A DNA stretch of 64,000 nucleotides from an uncultured beta proteobacterium (GTDB lineage: Bacteria; Pseudomonadota; Gammaproteobacteria; Burkholderiales; Rhodocyclaceae), in NCBI GenBank assembly GCA_903886975.1, contig CAISOB010000032.1:1-64000 (forward strand), read 5' to 3'. Position 1 is the stretch's first letter. Each line of letters starts with the position of its first letter. A model generated the notes under the pieces. It saw only the letters and a program-made list of their open reading frames with translations. It was not told where the DNA came from and did not search any database. Made by a program: the position numbers and the translations under genes. Below are positions 30,430 through 39,638 of this stretch, one piece after another.

Positions 30430-31088
30430 TGCGGCGCGCATTTAGATTCCCGAACCGCCTTCTTCGAGCGCTGCTTCCTGATCGTGGGTAACAAAAACGC
30501 TCGAGATGTGCCCCTCGTCGTGCAGACGCCGCAGCCAGCGGCGCAATTCCTGGCGCACCTTAGTGTCGAGCGCGCCGAACGGTTCGTCGAGCAGCAGTAC
30601 CTTGGGCTCGACGGCCAGCGCCGGCGCTGGCCGCCGGAGAGTTGCGATGGGTAACGCTCGGCCAGCCAGTCGAGTTGGACGAGTTTGAGGAGACCCATCA
30701 CGCGGCGCTTTCGGATTACCCTTGCGCACGATGAAGACCATGGTCGAGGTGTAAGGCGAAGCATTGTTGGGAAACTTCCCGGCGTAATCCTTGGCCACCA
30801 GTCTTCTTTCAACGAGAAGATCCACATCGGACGCCTGTTCATCGTCACGACATCGGCCTCGAGTCCATCCTCGACGGCGCGCACCTGCTTGCTCGAACCC
30901 GCGTGCGATTGCTCCAGTTCGACCGCTTCGCCGGTCTTCGCCTTCCAGTACTTCTGGAACAAGGCGTTATAGCCCTTGTAAAAATCGCGGGCGACATCGT
31001 AAGATGCGTTAAGCAGGCGGGTCTCGGCAGAGGCGGGAAAAGCTGCCACCGAGGCGACGAGGAGCAGGATGCGGAGCGATAAAGACAT
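30430..31088 (-). pseudogene. Collapsed sulfate ABC transporter remnant: 5' sulfate-binding protein (sbp-like) joined to 3' cysA-like ATPase, frameshifted
   Basis: N-terminal [61 protein letters not shown] (Sbp) continues in another frame ([23 protein letters not shown]), then [23 protein letters not shown] / [55 protein letters not shown] (CysA) in alternating frames. Confidence 0.9.
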
Positions 31089-31303
31089 TCGGACTCTTGG
31101 AATTGGCTGCAAACGCGGCGCAGGAAAGCGCAAACTATAAGCGGGACGCATAGAACACCAAAGCCTGTTTCTTTGTTAGTTTATGTAGTAATGGAATAAG
31201 TTCACCTCGGACAAGCCACCGGAACCATGGCACGGTGCGCAGACTCAAATGGCCGCTCGGCCAGGACCGACCTGTTCCGGCAATTGATCCAGATCGAGAA
31301 TAC

Positions 31304-32281
31304 ATGCCGCCCGAGAATCCTGGAAATTTTGAGCAATTTAACGGTCGCCGTTATAACGCCTATAACGACTGGGTCAAGCGCGCGCATGGTGGTCGCTGGC
31401 AAAAAGTGTCGATCGATGCCGGATTCACCTGTCCAAACCGTGACGGATCGCTCGGCATAGGTGGCTGCAGTTTTTGCAACAACGACGGCTTCACGCCAAG
31501 CTACCTGCGCGAAGAGCGCGAAATTGCTACTCAGATCGACACCGGAATCACTTTCATGCGCCGGCGTTATCCCGACAGCAAGGGATTCCTCGCCTACTTC
31601 CAGAGCTATTCGAATACCTACGATGAGCTCGCGCGGTTGAAGAGCCGCTACGATATCGCGCTGGCGCACCCGGGCATTTCCGGCATCGTCATCGGAACCC
31701 GCCCCGACTGTCTGCCCGAAGCGACGCTCGATTATCTTGCCGAGTTGTCGACGCAAACGATGCTGGAACTCGAAATAGGCATCGAGTCGTGCAACGACGA
31801 TGTGTTGCGCGAATGCCTGCGCGGGCACGACTTCGCCTGTACGCAGGACGCCATTCGACGCGCCGCGCGTCGCGGTCTCTTCATCACCGGCCACCTGCTC
31901 CTCGGCTTGCCGCTGGAAACCGCGCAGAGTCTCGTCGACGGCGCCAAAGCCCTGGCTTTGCTGCCGCTCGATGCGCTCAAGTTCCATCAGCTCCAGATTC
32001 TGCGCGGCACCCGGCTAGCCAATCGGTATCGCGCCGCCCCTGAGAGCGTTCCGCTGCTCAACCCGGAAAGTTATCTCGACGCCGTCATTGACGTGCTCGA
32101 ACAACTTCCGCCGGACATCAAGATTCAGCGCCTGGGCAGCGAAGTGCCGCCGGCCGTGCGCGTTTCCCCCGATTGGGGGATGCGCCTGGCAAAATTCCAG
32201 GCGTGTCTCGAAGAACGCCTGCATACGCGCGATACCTGGCAGGGACGATATTTTGCCGGGCAGGCGCAGCCCGGCAACTAA
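31304..32281 (+). CDS. TIGR01212/YhcC-like radical SAM protein
   Basis: KVSIDAGFTCPNRDGSLGIGGCSFCNNDGF, ITGHLLLGLPLET; start MPPENPGNFEQ. Confidence 0.9.
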   Translation: MPPENPGNFEQFNGRRYNAYNDWVKRAHGGRWQKVSIDAGFTCPNRDGSLGIGGCSFCNNDGFTPSYLREEREIATQIDTGITFMRRRYPDSKGFLAYFQSYSNTYDELARLKSRYDIALAHPGISGIVIGTRPDCLPEATLDYLAELSTQTMLELEIGIESCNDDVLRECLRGHDFACTQDAIRRAARRGLFITGHLLLGLPLETAQSLVDGAKALALLPLDALKFHQLQILRGTRLANRYRAAPESVPLLNPESYLDAVIDVLEQLPPDIKIQRLGSEVPPAVRVSPDWGMRLAKFQACLEERLHTRDTWQGRYFAGQAQPGN

Positions 32282-32443
32282 GTTCCGCGCGCACGGTCGA
32301 CCTGACGGGCCGTATTCTTCTCTTGGCGCAATGCTGAACAGCTTGGCCTAGAATTACTATGTCACTGTCACCTTACCGAAATTCCGATATTATGCAATTT
32401 GGGCGCAGCATGTTTTTCGTAACCAATATCTTAGATCGTCGCC

Positions 32444-33325
32444 ATGAATAAAAAGCGAAGCAAGTATGAGGTTCACGCCGAAATCAGCATTACCGGGAAC
32501 GCGTCGGGCGATTTCGACGATGTCACGGCCGGCCGGCCGATCGAGCGGCGGCTCAATCGCATGGAGCGGGTTGTCGCGGCCTATAGCGGCGAGATAGACG
32601 CGCGCTTCAGCAACGGTATGCAAATTGCGTTCGAGACCGCGGATGCCGCCATCCTTGGCGCCCGTGAAATGCAGCAGCGCTGCGCCGTATTGCCGCAACT
32701 GTCCGGTACCCGGCTGGCCTTGCGCATCGGCGTTCACGAGGGCATCGTGCAGCAGCGGTCGGAGGACAATGTGGACAGCGCGCGGGCCGAAGCGGCGGAG
32801 CTCGCCGTTATGGACGACAGCATTATCGTTTCACCGGCCGTGATTGCCGCCCTCAATACCGAACTGCGCAAACTCGCCCAATCGGTCGGTGATCTGGCAG
32901 CGCCGGCGGCGGCTAAGAAGATCGATTGGCGTCGCGAGATTTCCTCGGCTGCCTATGGCGGCGAAGTTTTGGGGAAGGCCAGAGGGGGGGCCAGCCCGAG
33001 CGGCTGCTACCTGGTCCTCCACCTTGGGCTCAAGACGCTCGAATTGACGCAGGATAATCCGGAGGCCACCGTCGGCCGCGATCCGTTGAGCGATCTGGTT
33101 CTGGTCGACGATTACGTGTCGCGCAATCATTGCCGGATCGAAAGGCGTTTTGACTGCATCGTGCTCACCGATTCGAGCACCAATGGCACCTGTGTTGCCC
33201 CCGACGGCGGCGTCGAACTCCTCGTCAAAAACGACTCGGTCGTTCTGCGCGGCAGGGGTTTGCTGTTCTTCGGGCGCCTGTGCAACGGCGAGCGGCGCGG
33301 CGGTGTCAGCTACGAAGCCTACTGA
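32444..33325 (+). CDS. Cyclase-homology-like + FHA domain protein
   Basis: C-terminal FHA: ATVGRDPLSDLVLVDDYVSRNHCRIERRFDCIVLTDSSTNGTCV; N-terminal part resembles class III nucleotidyl cyclase homology domain (YSGEIDARFSNGMQIAFETADAAILGAREMQQR...LALRIGVHEG). Confidence 0.8.
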   Translation: MNKKRSKYEVHAEISITGNASGDFDDVTAGRPIERRLNRMERVVAAYSGEIDARFSNGMQIAFETADAAILGAREMQQRCAVLPQLSGTRLALRIGVHEGIVQQRSEDNVDSARAEAAELAVMDDSIIVSPAVIAALNTELRKLAQSVGDLAAPAAAKKIDWRREISSAAYGGEVLGKARGGASPSGCYLVLHLGLKTLELTQDNPEATVGRDPLSDLVLVDDYVSRNHCRIERRFDCIVLTDSSTNGTCVAPDGGVELLVKNDSVVLRGRGLLFFGRLCNGERRGGVSYEAY

Positions 33326-33588
33326 GCGCTTCGCGGTATGATTTGCGGCCGGCCGGTGATGGTATCGAGCCCGCCCGGCAATTAAAATTGAACAGCAACT
33401 CTTGCCATTTGGCCGCCAGCCGTCCATGATAAGGCCCCGTGCCGGCTAGGTGTACAGCATGCACTGGGCGAGTGCACAGGCGGTCCGCACGGGGAAACCG
33501 ATGCATGTCGCCAGAGGGGCCAGATCGGCCGCCGGAGCGCCGCAAGGCGCTGGGGTCCGAAATCTAAAATCAACTTAGGAAGATCGTG

Positions 33589-34839
33589 ATGGACTTGGGA
33601 AAATATTCGTTTGGTATTGGCGATCGCTTTTCGCTCGAGGGCGAAGCACAGCTTGCGGCCATTGTGAAAGCGCAAAAGGATCTGGGCATCAAGATTACGC
33701 CGGTGTGGAACAAATCGAACCGCGAGCACAGCATTGTCCACACCGAACCGGCCGATGCGCGAAAAGAAGCCGATGCGGCGGTCAAGGCACTGGCCTACAG
33801 CGGCCCCTATTTCGTCGATGCCGACCATATCAACCTGACCAACGTCGATCGATTCGTCGATTACTCCGATTTCTTCACGCTGGACGTCGCCGATTACATC
33901 GGCAAAGCGGCGGCGCCGGAAGAAATCGACAAGTTCCTGGCGGCGACGCGCAAATACGTCGGCTCGCTGAGCATTCCCGGAATCGCCCAGCCCTTCGTAG
34001 TCAGCGAAGATTATTTGAAGAAGTTTGCAGCGAAGTTCCTCTACGCGACCATCGAGGCGGCGAAGATTTACCAGCATATCCTCGCCAAGAAAGGCGCCGG
34101 AAAATTCGTCACCGAAGTGTCGATGGATGAAGTCGATGAGCCGCAAAAGCCGCTCGACATGCTGTTCATTCTCAAGTCGCTCGCCGATCTGAAGGTGCCG
34201 GCGCAGACCATCGCGCCGAAATTCACCGGCCGCTTCAACAAGGGTGTCGATTACGAAGGCAACGTCGAGCAGTTCGGCAAGGAATTCGAAGAAGACATGC
34301 TGGTCATCGATTACGCCGTGAAGAACTTCGGCTTGCCGGCCGATTTGAAGCTCAGCGTCCATTCGGGCAGCGACAAGTTTTCGATTTATCCGGTGATGGG
34401 CCGGTTGATCAAGAAGTACGACAAAGGCATTCACGTCAAGACGGCGGGAACGACCTGGCTCGAGGAGGTGATCGGCTTGTCGATTTCCGGTGCCAAAGGC
34501 CTCGATCTGGCGAAAGCGATTTACCTCGCGGCGTTCAAGCGCAAGGACGAGCTTTGCGGCCCCTATGCCGCCGTAATCGACATCAAGGCGGACAAACTGC
34601 CGGCGCCGGAAGCTTTGGCGAAATGGAGCGGCGACGATTTTTCGTCAGCGCTGCGCCATATTCCGGGCAACCCGAAATACAACTCGAGCCTGCGCCAGTT
34701 GATTCACGTCGGCTACAAGGTCGCCTTCGAGCGCGGCGCGGAATATACCGACGCGCTCAAAGCCAACAAGAAGATCGTCGGCGACTGCGTTACCGAGAAC
34801 CTCTACGACAGGCATATCCTGCGCCTGTTCGTCGTCTAG
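33589..34839 (+). CDS. Tagaturonate epimerase (UxaE)-like protein
   Basis: MDLGKYSFGIGDRFSLEGEAQLAAIVKAQKDLGIKITPVWNKSNREHSIV; SGSDKFSIYPVMG. Assignment from remembered family resemblance. Confidence 0.65.
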   Translation: MDLGKYSFGIGDRFSLEGEAQLAAIVKAQKDLGIKITPVWNKSNREHSIVHTEPADARKEADAAVKALAYSGPYFVDADHINLTNVDRFVDYSDFFTLDVADYIGKAAAPEEIDKFLAATRKYVGSLSIPGIAQPFVVSEDYLKKFAAKFLYATIEAAKIYQHILAKKGAGKFVTEVSMDEVDEPQKPLDMLFILKSLADLKVPAQTIAPKFTGRFNKGVDYEGNVEQFGKEFEEDMLVIDYAVKNFGLPADLKLSVHSGSDKFSIYPVMGRLIKKYDKGIHVKTAGTTWLEEVIGLSISGAKGLDLAKAIYLAAFKRKDELCGPYAAVIDIKADKLPAPEALAKWSGDDFSSALRHIPGNPKYNSSLRQLIHVGYKVAFERGAEYTDALKANKKIVGDCVTENLYDRHILRLFVV

Positions 34840-34848
34840 GCCATAAGT

Positions 34849-34911
34849 CGTCACACCGGCGAAGGCCGGTGTCCAGTGATCTTCTGGATTCCGGCTTTCG
34901 CCGGAATGACG
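34849..34911. repeat. Paired inverted intergenic repeat (CACCGGCGAAGGCCGGTG ... ATTCCGGCTTTCGCCGGAAT)
   Basis: GTCACACCGGCGAAGGCCGGTGTCCAG followed by CTGGATTCCGGCTTTCGCCGGAATGAC: two units inverted relative to each other, each itself a hairpin; between convergent genes. Confidence 0.85.
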
Positions 34912-34935
34912 TCTCGGGACTGAATCGGCGTTTGC

Positions 34936-36201
34936 CTAGAAGCGTTCGCCGGCGCGCAGGTAGCGCCATTGCCCCGCCGGCAGCTTGCCGAGCGATACGC
35001 TGCCGATGCGGATACGCTTGATGGCAAGCACCCGCAGGCCGACGAGTTCGCACATGCGTTCAATTTGCGCCTTGCGCGATTCGTGCAGCACGAAGCGCAA
35101 TTGCTTTTCGTTCTGCCATGAAACCTGGGCGCGCTGGAGCTTCACCTCGTCGAGCGTCAGCCCGTGGTTGAGCAATTTCAGGTTGTCGGGCGAAAGCTCG
35201 CCTTCAACGCGCACCATGTATTCCTTCTCGAGCCGCGTGTCGTCGCCGTTGATGCGGCGGGCGACGCTGCCTTCCTGCGTAAACACCAGCATGCCGCTCA
35301 CGCCGGCATCGAGTTTGCCGACCTGAGCGAGGCCGCGCAGATGCGTGGCCTTGAAAGTGAAGGGCGTTTCGTCCTCGGCCCAGCGATTCTCCGCGCGGAT
35401 CATTCGCAGCGCCTCCCCCTGGCGTTCTGCCTGCCCGCCCTCGCTGTCGAGCGGCTTGTTGAGCAGGATCGTTACGCTTTCGGTCTGGTGTTTGCTTGCC
35501 TCGTCCTTGATAGCTACGCGGGCGCTCGGGTGCACTCGTGCGCCCAGGGTAGTGACCACGAGGCCATCGACGCTAACCCAGCCATTCTCTATCCACGCAT
35601 CCGCTTCGCGTCGTGAGCAGCCAGTCATCGCGCTGAGACGTTTGGACAAGCGCGGCGGTTCTTTAAGCGGGCGGCGAACCTCGTCGGTCGTCGGCATGCG
35701 TGGTGCCGCCGCGTGCGTCCGCGCGGCCGCTGCGGGGTTGTTCGGCCCGGCTTGCGGCATTGCACTGTCCGTGACGGGATCACGCGGCGGCGGCAGCGCG
35801 CGCGCGCCGCTGCTGCGTGCGACGCCACGTGGCGGATAGACCTTCTTGGGTGGCGGCTCCCGTTCGACACGCCGCTGCGGTATTTTATTTTCCCGCTCGA
35901 TGCGCTCAGCGCGCCTGGCCGGCGCGGGCGTTGCGCTCGGTGCGCGCGCTGCTTCCGCCTTGATGCGTGGCGCGGCGCGAGGTGGCTCACCGCGTACCTT
36001 GCCTATCGGCGGTGCGGCTTCGGGCGCCATGCGCGCGGCGCGCTGGGCAAGCGACTGCTTCGGCGCCGTGGCGCCGCCGCGGATCGGTTTGTGCGCGGGC
36101 AGTCTCGGGTCGCGGTCGGCGTTTGCCGTGGCGGCCTTGGCCGGCAGTTTCAGGGTGGGGCGGGGTGTAGAGCGAGGCATGGCTGCGGCTTTCGGTTTCA
36201 A
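34936..36201 (-). CDS. RsuA/RluB/RluF-type rRNA pseudouridine synthase with long Pro/Ala/Arg-rich N-terminal extension
   Basis: S4-like RLSKRLSAMTGCSRREADAWIENGWVSVDG; LLNKPLDSEGG; GKLDAGVSGMLVFTQEG; EKEYMVRVEG. Confidence 0.88.
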   Translation of the reverse strand: MKPKAAAMPRSTPRPTLKLPAKAATANADRDPRLPAHKPIRGGATAPKQSLAQRAARMAPEAAPPIGKVRGEPPRAAPRIKAEAARAPSATPAPARRAERIERENKIPQRRVEREPPPKKVYPPRGVARSSGARALPPPRDPVTDSAMPQAGPNNPAAAARTHAAAPRMPTTDEVRRPLKEPPRLSKRLSAMTGCSRREADAWIENGWVSVDGLVVTTLGARVHPSARVAIKDEASKHQTESVTILLNKPLDSEGGQAERQGEALRMIRAENRWAEDETPFTFKATHLRGLAQVGKLDAGVSGMLVFTQEGSVARRINGDDTRLEKEYMVRVEGELSPDNLKLLNHGLTLDEVKLQRAQVSWQNEKQLRFVLHESRKAQIERMCELVGLRVLAIKRIRIGSVSLGKLPAGQWRYLRAGERF

Positions 36202-36262
36202 CGGTCTATCAGTTTACGCGAGTTGGCAGGCGCGTGCGCCGGAACTGCGCGCTATCGTCACC

Positions 36263-37105
36263 TCAGTCCGGCTGGCACATGCGGCGGATTTCGTTTTCGC
36301 GGATGGCCAGTTCCACCTGCAGCAGAACGGCGTCGACGTCCGCCGGTGTCTCGTCGAGCACGACCTGTCCCGTCAAAGGCAGATCCGGCGTGAGCACGCC
36401 GCTTTCGTATTTCGCCCATATTTCCTTGGCATACTGCGTGTCCCCGAGCGCGGGGGCGAAGGCGCCGAAGTAGGTGCGCAGATTGGTCACGTCGCGCGCG
36501 AACATTTCTGCGGCGTTGCTGTTGCCTGCGGCATCGATCGCTTGCGGCACGTCGATGATCACTGGGCCGTCAGCGCCGACGAGGATGTTGTATTCGGACA
36601 GGTCGCCGTGGATGATGCCGGCGCAGAGCATGCGCACCGCCTGATTGACGAGCAGCGCGTGGTATTCGAGCGCCAGCGCCTCATCGACCTCGATGTCGTT
36701 GAGGCGCGGCGCGGCCTGGCCGTCGGCATCGACGATGAGATCCATCAGCAGGACGCCGGCAAAACACAGGTGCGGCCGCGGAACGCGTACGCCGGCGGCG
36801 GACAGGCGGTAAAGCGCGTCGACCTCGGCGCTCTGCCAAGCCTCTTCTTCCATCTTGCGCCCGTAGCGGCTGCCTTTCTCCATCGCGCGCGCCTGGCGGC
36901 TGTTCTTGACCCGGCGACCCTCCTGATAGTTGGCGCTCTTGCGGAAACTGCGCTGCTTGGCGTCCTTGTACACCTTGGCGCAGCGGATATGCGCGCCGCA
37001 GCGCACGATGTACACCGTGGCTTCCTTGCCGCTCATCAACTGGCCGATCACCTCGTCCACCAGACCTTCCTCAACGAGGGGCAAGAGTCTCTTGGGGATC
37101 TTCAT
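36263..37105 (-). CDS. RIO1-type serine/threonine protein kinase
   Basis: SGKEATVYIV, catalytic HGDLSEYNILV, metal-binding IIDVPQA; start MKIPKRLLPL overlaps the upstream methyltransferase stop. Confidence 0.9.
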   Translation of the reverse strand: MKIPKRLLPLVEEGLVDEVIGQLMSGKEATVYIVRCGAHIRCAKVYKDAKQRSFRKSANYQEGRRVKNSRQARAMEKGSRYGRKMEEEAWQSAEVDALYRLSAAGVRVPRPHLCFAGVLLMDLIVDADGQAAPRLNDIEVDEALALEYHALLVNQAVRMLCAGIIHGDLSEYNILVGADGPVIIDVPQAIDAAGNSNAAEMFARDVTNLRTYFGAFAPALGDTQYAKEIWAKYESGVLTPDLPLTGQVVLDETPADVDAVLLQVELAIRENEIRRMCQPD

Positions 37106-38250
37106 CGACGGTTGCTGCCCGCGACCATCTTGAACTCGAACAGCCGGCATTCGATGGCGCCGTTGTAGAGCGGCGTCTTCTTGCTCGGCGTCAGGCGCAT
37201 CAGCTTGGGCAGGCGCAAGTCGGCGGAAAGCAGGTAGCAGCTCCAGCCGGCGAACTTGCGCTTGAGTGCGCTGCCGAGCGGCGGGTAGAAGGCCGCGAGT
37301 TCGTCCAATTCCGACAGGCGCTCGCCATAGGGCGGATTGGCGACCATGATGCCGGTCGGCGCGGGCGCATCGATTTCGAGGATGTCGCCGGAACTCAGGG
37401 TCACTGCCGGCAGCAGGCCGGCACGATCAAGATTGGCGAGCGCGGCGCGCATGGCGACGGGCGAAATGTCGCTGCCATAGATCTGCGCCATGGCCGGGGG
37501 TTTCGCGGCCGCCAGCGCCGTGTTAAGCAGCGTTTTCCATTTCTCGGAGCGGAAGTCCTTCAGACGCTGGAAACCGAATTCACCGAATTCGCGGCCGGCG
37601 CCCGGCGCGATGTTGAGCGCCATTTGCGCCGCTTCGACGAGGAAGGTGCCGCTGCCGCACATCGGGTCGAGCAGCGGCGTTCCCGGCTGCCAGCCGGAGA
37701 GGCGGAGGATGCCGGCGGCGACATTCTCCTTGAGCGGCGCTTCGACCGTCTTTTGGCGTAAGCCGCGCTGGTAGAGCGGGGCGCCCGAAGTGTCGATGTA
37801 GAGCGTGCACTCGTCGACAGTGATGAAACCATGGACGCGCACATCGGGTTCGCGCGTGTCCACGCTCGGGCGGCTGCCGACATCGGCGCGAAAGCGGTCG
37901 CAAACGGCGTCCTTGATGCGCAGGGTAATGAACTCGAGGCTTTTGAGCGGACTCTTGACAGCGGTCACGTCGACGCGAATCGTTTGGTCGGCGGCAAACC
38001 ACTTTGGCCAGGGTGTGTCGAGCGCCAGCCGGTAGATGTCGTCTTCCTTGGCGTAGGCGCCGTGGGCGACGCGCCAGAGAATGCGCGTAGCGATCCGCGA
38101 GTGGAGATTAGCTGCGTAGCACGCCGCCCAGTCGGCGGAAAAATGCACCCCGCCGGCAATCGCCTTGAGTTCGCTGATGCCTGCCGCAGCGAGGTCTTCG
38201 GCGAGCAGGGATTCGAGTCCGCGCGGGCAGCTGGCAAAGAATTTTTCCAA
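37102..38250 (-). CDS. THUMP-domain class I RNA methyltransferase (RlmL N-terminal/YcbY-like)
   Basis: FFASCPRGLESLLAEDL, DPMCGSGTFLVEAA, VANPPYGERL. Confidence 0.93.
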   Translation of the reverse strand: MEKFFASCPRGLESLLAEDLAAAGISELKAIAGGVHFSADWAACYAANLHSRIATRILWRVAHGAYAKEDDIYRLALDTPWPKWFAADQTIRVDVTAVKSPLKSLEFITLRIKDAVCDRFRADVGSRPSVDTREPDVRVHGFITVDECTLYIDTSGAPLYQRGLRQKTVEAPLKENVAAGILRLSGWQPGTPLLDPMCGSGTFLVEAAQMALNIAPGAGREFGEFGFQRLKDFRSEKWKTLLNTALAAAKPPAMAQIYGSDISPVAMRAALANLDRAGLLPAVTLSSGDILEIDAPAPTGIMVANPPYGERLSELDELAAFYPPLGSALKRKFAGWSCYLLSADLRLPKLMRLTPSKKTPLYNGAIECRLFEFKMVAGSNRR

Positions 38251-38259
38251 CGGGAATTC

Positions 38260-38682
38260 CTAAAGAGGCTTGAGAACGACGAGCAGGGTGACGAGGAGCA
38301 GAACGAGCGCCGGCACTTCATTAAACCAGCGGAACCAGACGTGGCTGTGCGGATTGTGTCCGGACTCGAACGCGGCCAGCAGCTTGCGGCAGTAGAGATT
38401 ATAACCAATCAGGACGAGGACCAGCGCCAGCTTCGCGTGCAGCCAGGCGCCGCCGATCCCGACGACCAGCCATAGCCACAGCCCGGAAGCGAGCGCCAGG
38501 ACGCCGATCGGCGTCATGAAGCGGTAGAGCTTGCCGGCCATCAGCAGCAGGCGCTCGCGCTCGGCGACGCTTGCGGGCGCGACCATGGCCAGGTTGACAA
38601 AGAGGCGCGGCAGGTAGAACCGGCCCGCGAACCAGCTGACGACCAGGATGATGTGCAGGGCTTTGACTTCGAGGTAGGCCAT
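38260..38682 (-). CDS. hemJ: HemJ/CopD-family membrane protein (protoporphyrinogen IX oxidase-like)
   Basis: MAYLEVKALHIILVVSWFAGRFYLPRLFVNLA...; internal frame start of track ORF 38260..39231. Confidence 0.85.
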   Translation of the reverse strand: MAYLEVKALHIILVVSWFAGRFYLPRLFVNLAMVAPASVAERERLLLMAGKLYRFMTPIGVLALASGLWLWLVVGIGGAWLHAKLALVLVLIGYNLYCRKLLAAFESGHNPHSHVWFRWFNEVPALVLLLVTLLVVLKPL

Positions 38683-39563
38683 CAACCGTTGATTCCCTGG
38701 CGGGCGGCATCGATTCCGTCGGCGACGCGCGGGTAATGCAGGCGCGCGCGCAATTCCGTCTTGATGCGCCGGTTGTCGAGCCGGCGCGATTCGCTCATGA
38801 ATGACAGCTGCAGGGGTGAAATTTCCCGCACCGCTCGATCGCGCGAAATGCGCGGCGCGCGCGGCAGCCCGAAGCGATCGGCAACGAGATCGAAGTAATC
38901 GCCCATCCGCATCGGCGTATCGTCGCTGGCGTTGTAGCAGCGGTTGGCGCGCCCGTGGCGCAATGCTGCGCACACCAGCCGCGACAGATCGTCGGCATGG
39001 ATATGATTCGTGTACACGTCGTCCTCCGTGCGCAGCGCGGGCGTGCCCCGACGCAGGCGTTCGAGCGGCAGGCGATCCTCCGCATAGATTCCGGGCGCAC
39101 GCAGGATGCTGACGCGCACGCCGTTGCGCCGGCCGAAGCGCCGCAACTGATCTTCCGCGTCGACGCGGCGCAGCGCGCGCTCGGTCGCCGGACGTCGCGC
39201 CCGTGTCTCGTCGATCCAGGCGCCGCCACAATCACCGTAGACGCCGCTGGTGCTGATGTAAATGAGTTGCTGTGCTAGACTTTTAGCCTGGGCTAGCGCG
39301 GCAAGCAGCTTGCGTGTGCGGGTGTCGCCGGCGTCGTGCTCGGCGGGTGGCGCGAAGTGCAGCACGATGTCGGGCAGACCGGCGATGCGCTGCAAGCTGG
39401 CGGCATGGTCGAGGTCGGCGAGGACGGGCCGGGCACCGTGATCGCGCCAGTAAGCGCACTGCGCCGGGTCGCGTAGCAAGGCATAGACCCGGTAATGGCC
39501 GAGCAGGCGGGGCAGGGTGCGGCGAGCGACATTGCCGCAGCCGACGATCAGTATTTTTTGCAC
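38682..39563 (-). CDS. NAD-dependent epimerase/dehydratase (SDR) family protein
   Basis: ILIVGCGNVARRTLPRLLGH, STSGVYGDCGGAWIDE. Confidence 0.85.
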   Translation of the reverse strand: MQKILIVGCGNVARRTLPRLLGHYRVYALLRDPAQCAYWRDHGARPVLADLDHAASLQRIAGLPDIVLHFAPPAEHDAGDTRTRKLLAALAQAKSLAQQLIYISTSGVYGDCGGAWIDETRARRPATERALRRVDAEDQLRRFGRRNGVRVSILRAPGIYAEDRLPLERLRRGTPALRTEDDVYTNHIHADDLSRLVCAALRHGRANRCYNASDDTPMRMGDYFDLVADRFGLPRAPRISRDRAVREISPLQLSFMSESRRLDNRRIKTELRARLHYPRVADGIDAARQGING

Positions 39564-39638
39564 TGCGCAATTTTACCGGATTCGACGAGAAACCCTCGGC
39601 TGACCGAACTGCGCGGGTTTTCGTCTTGGGGAGATTGG

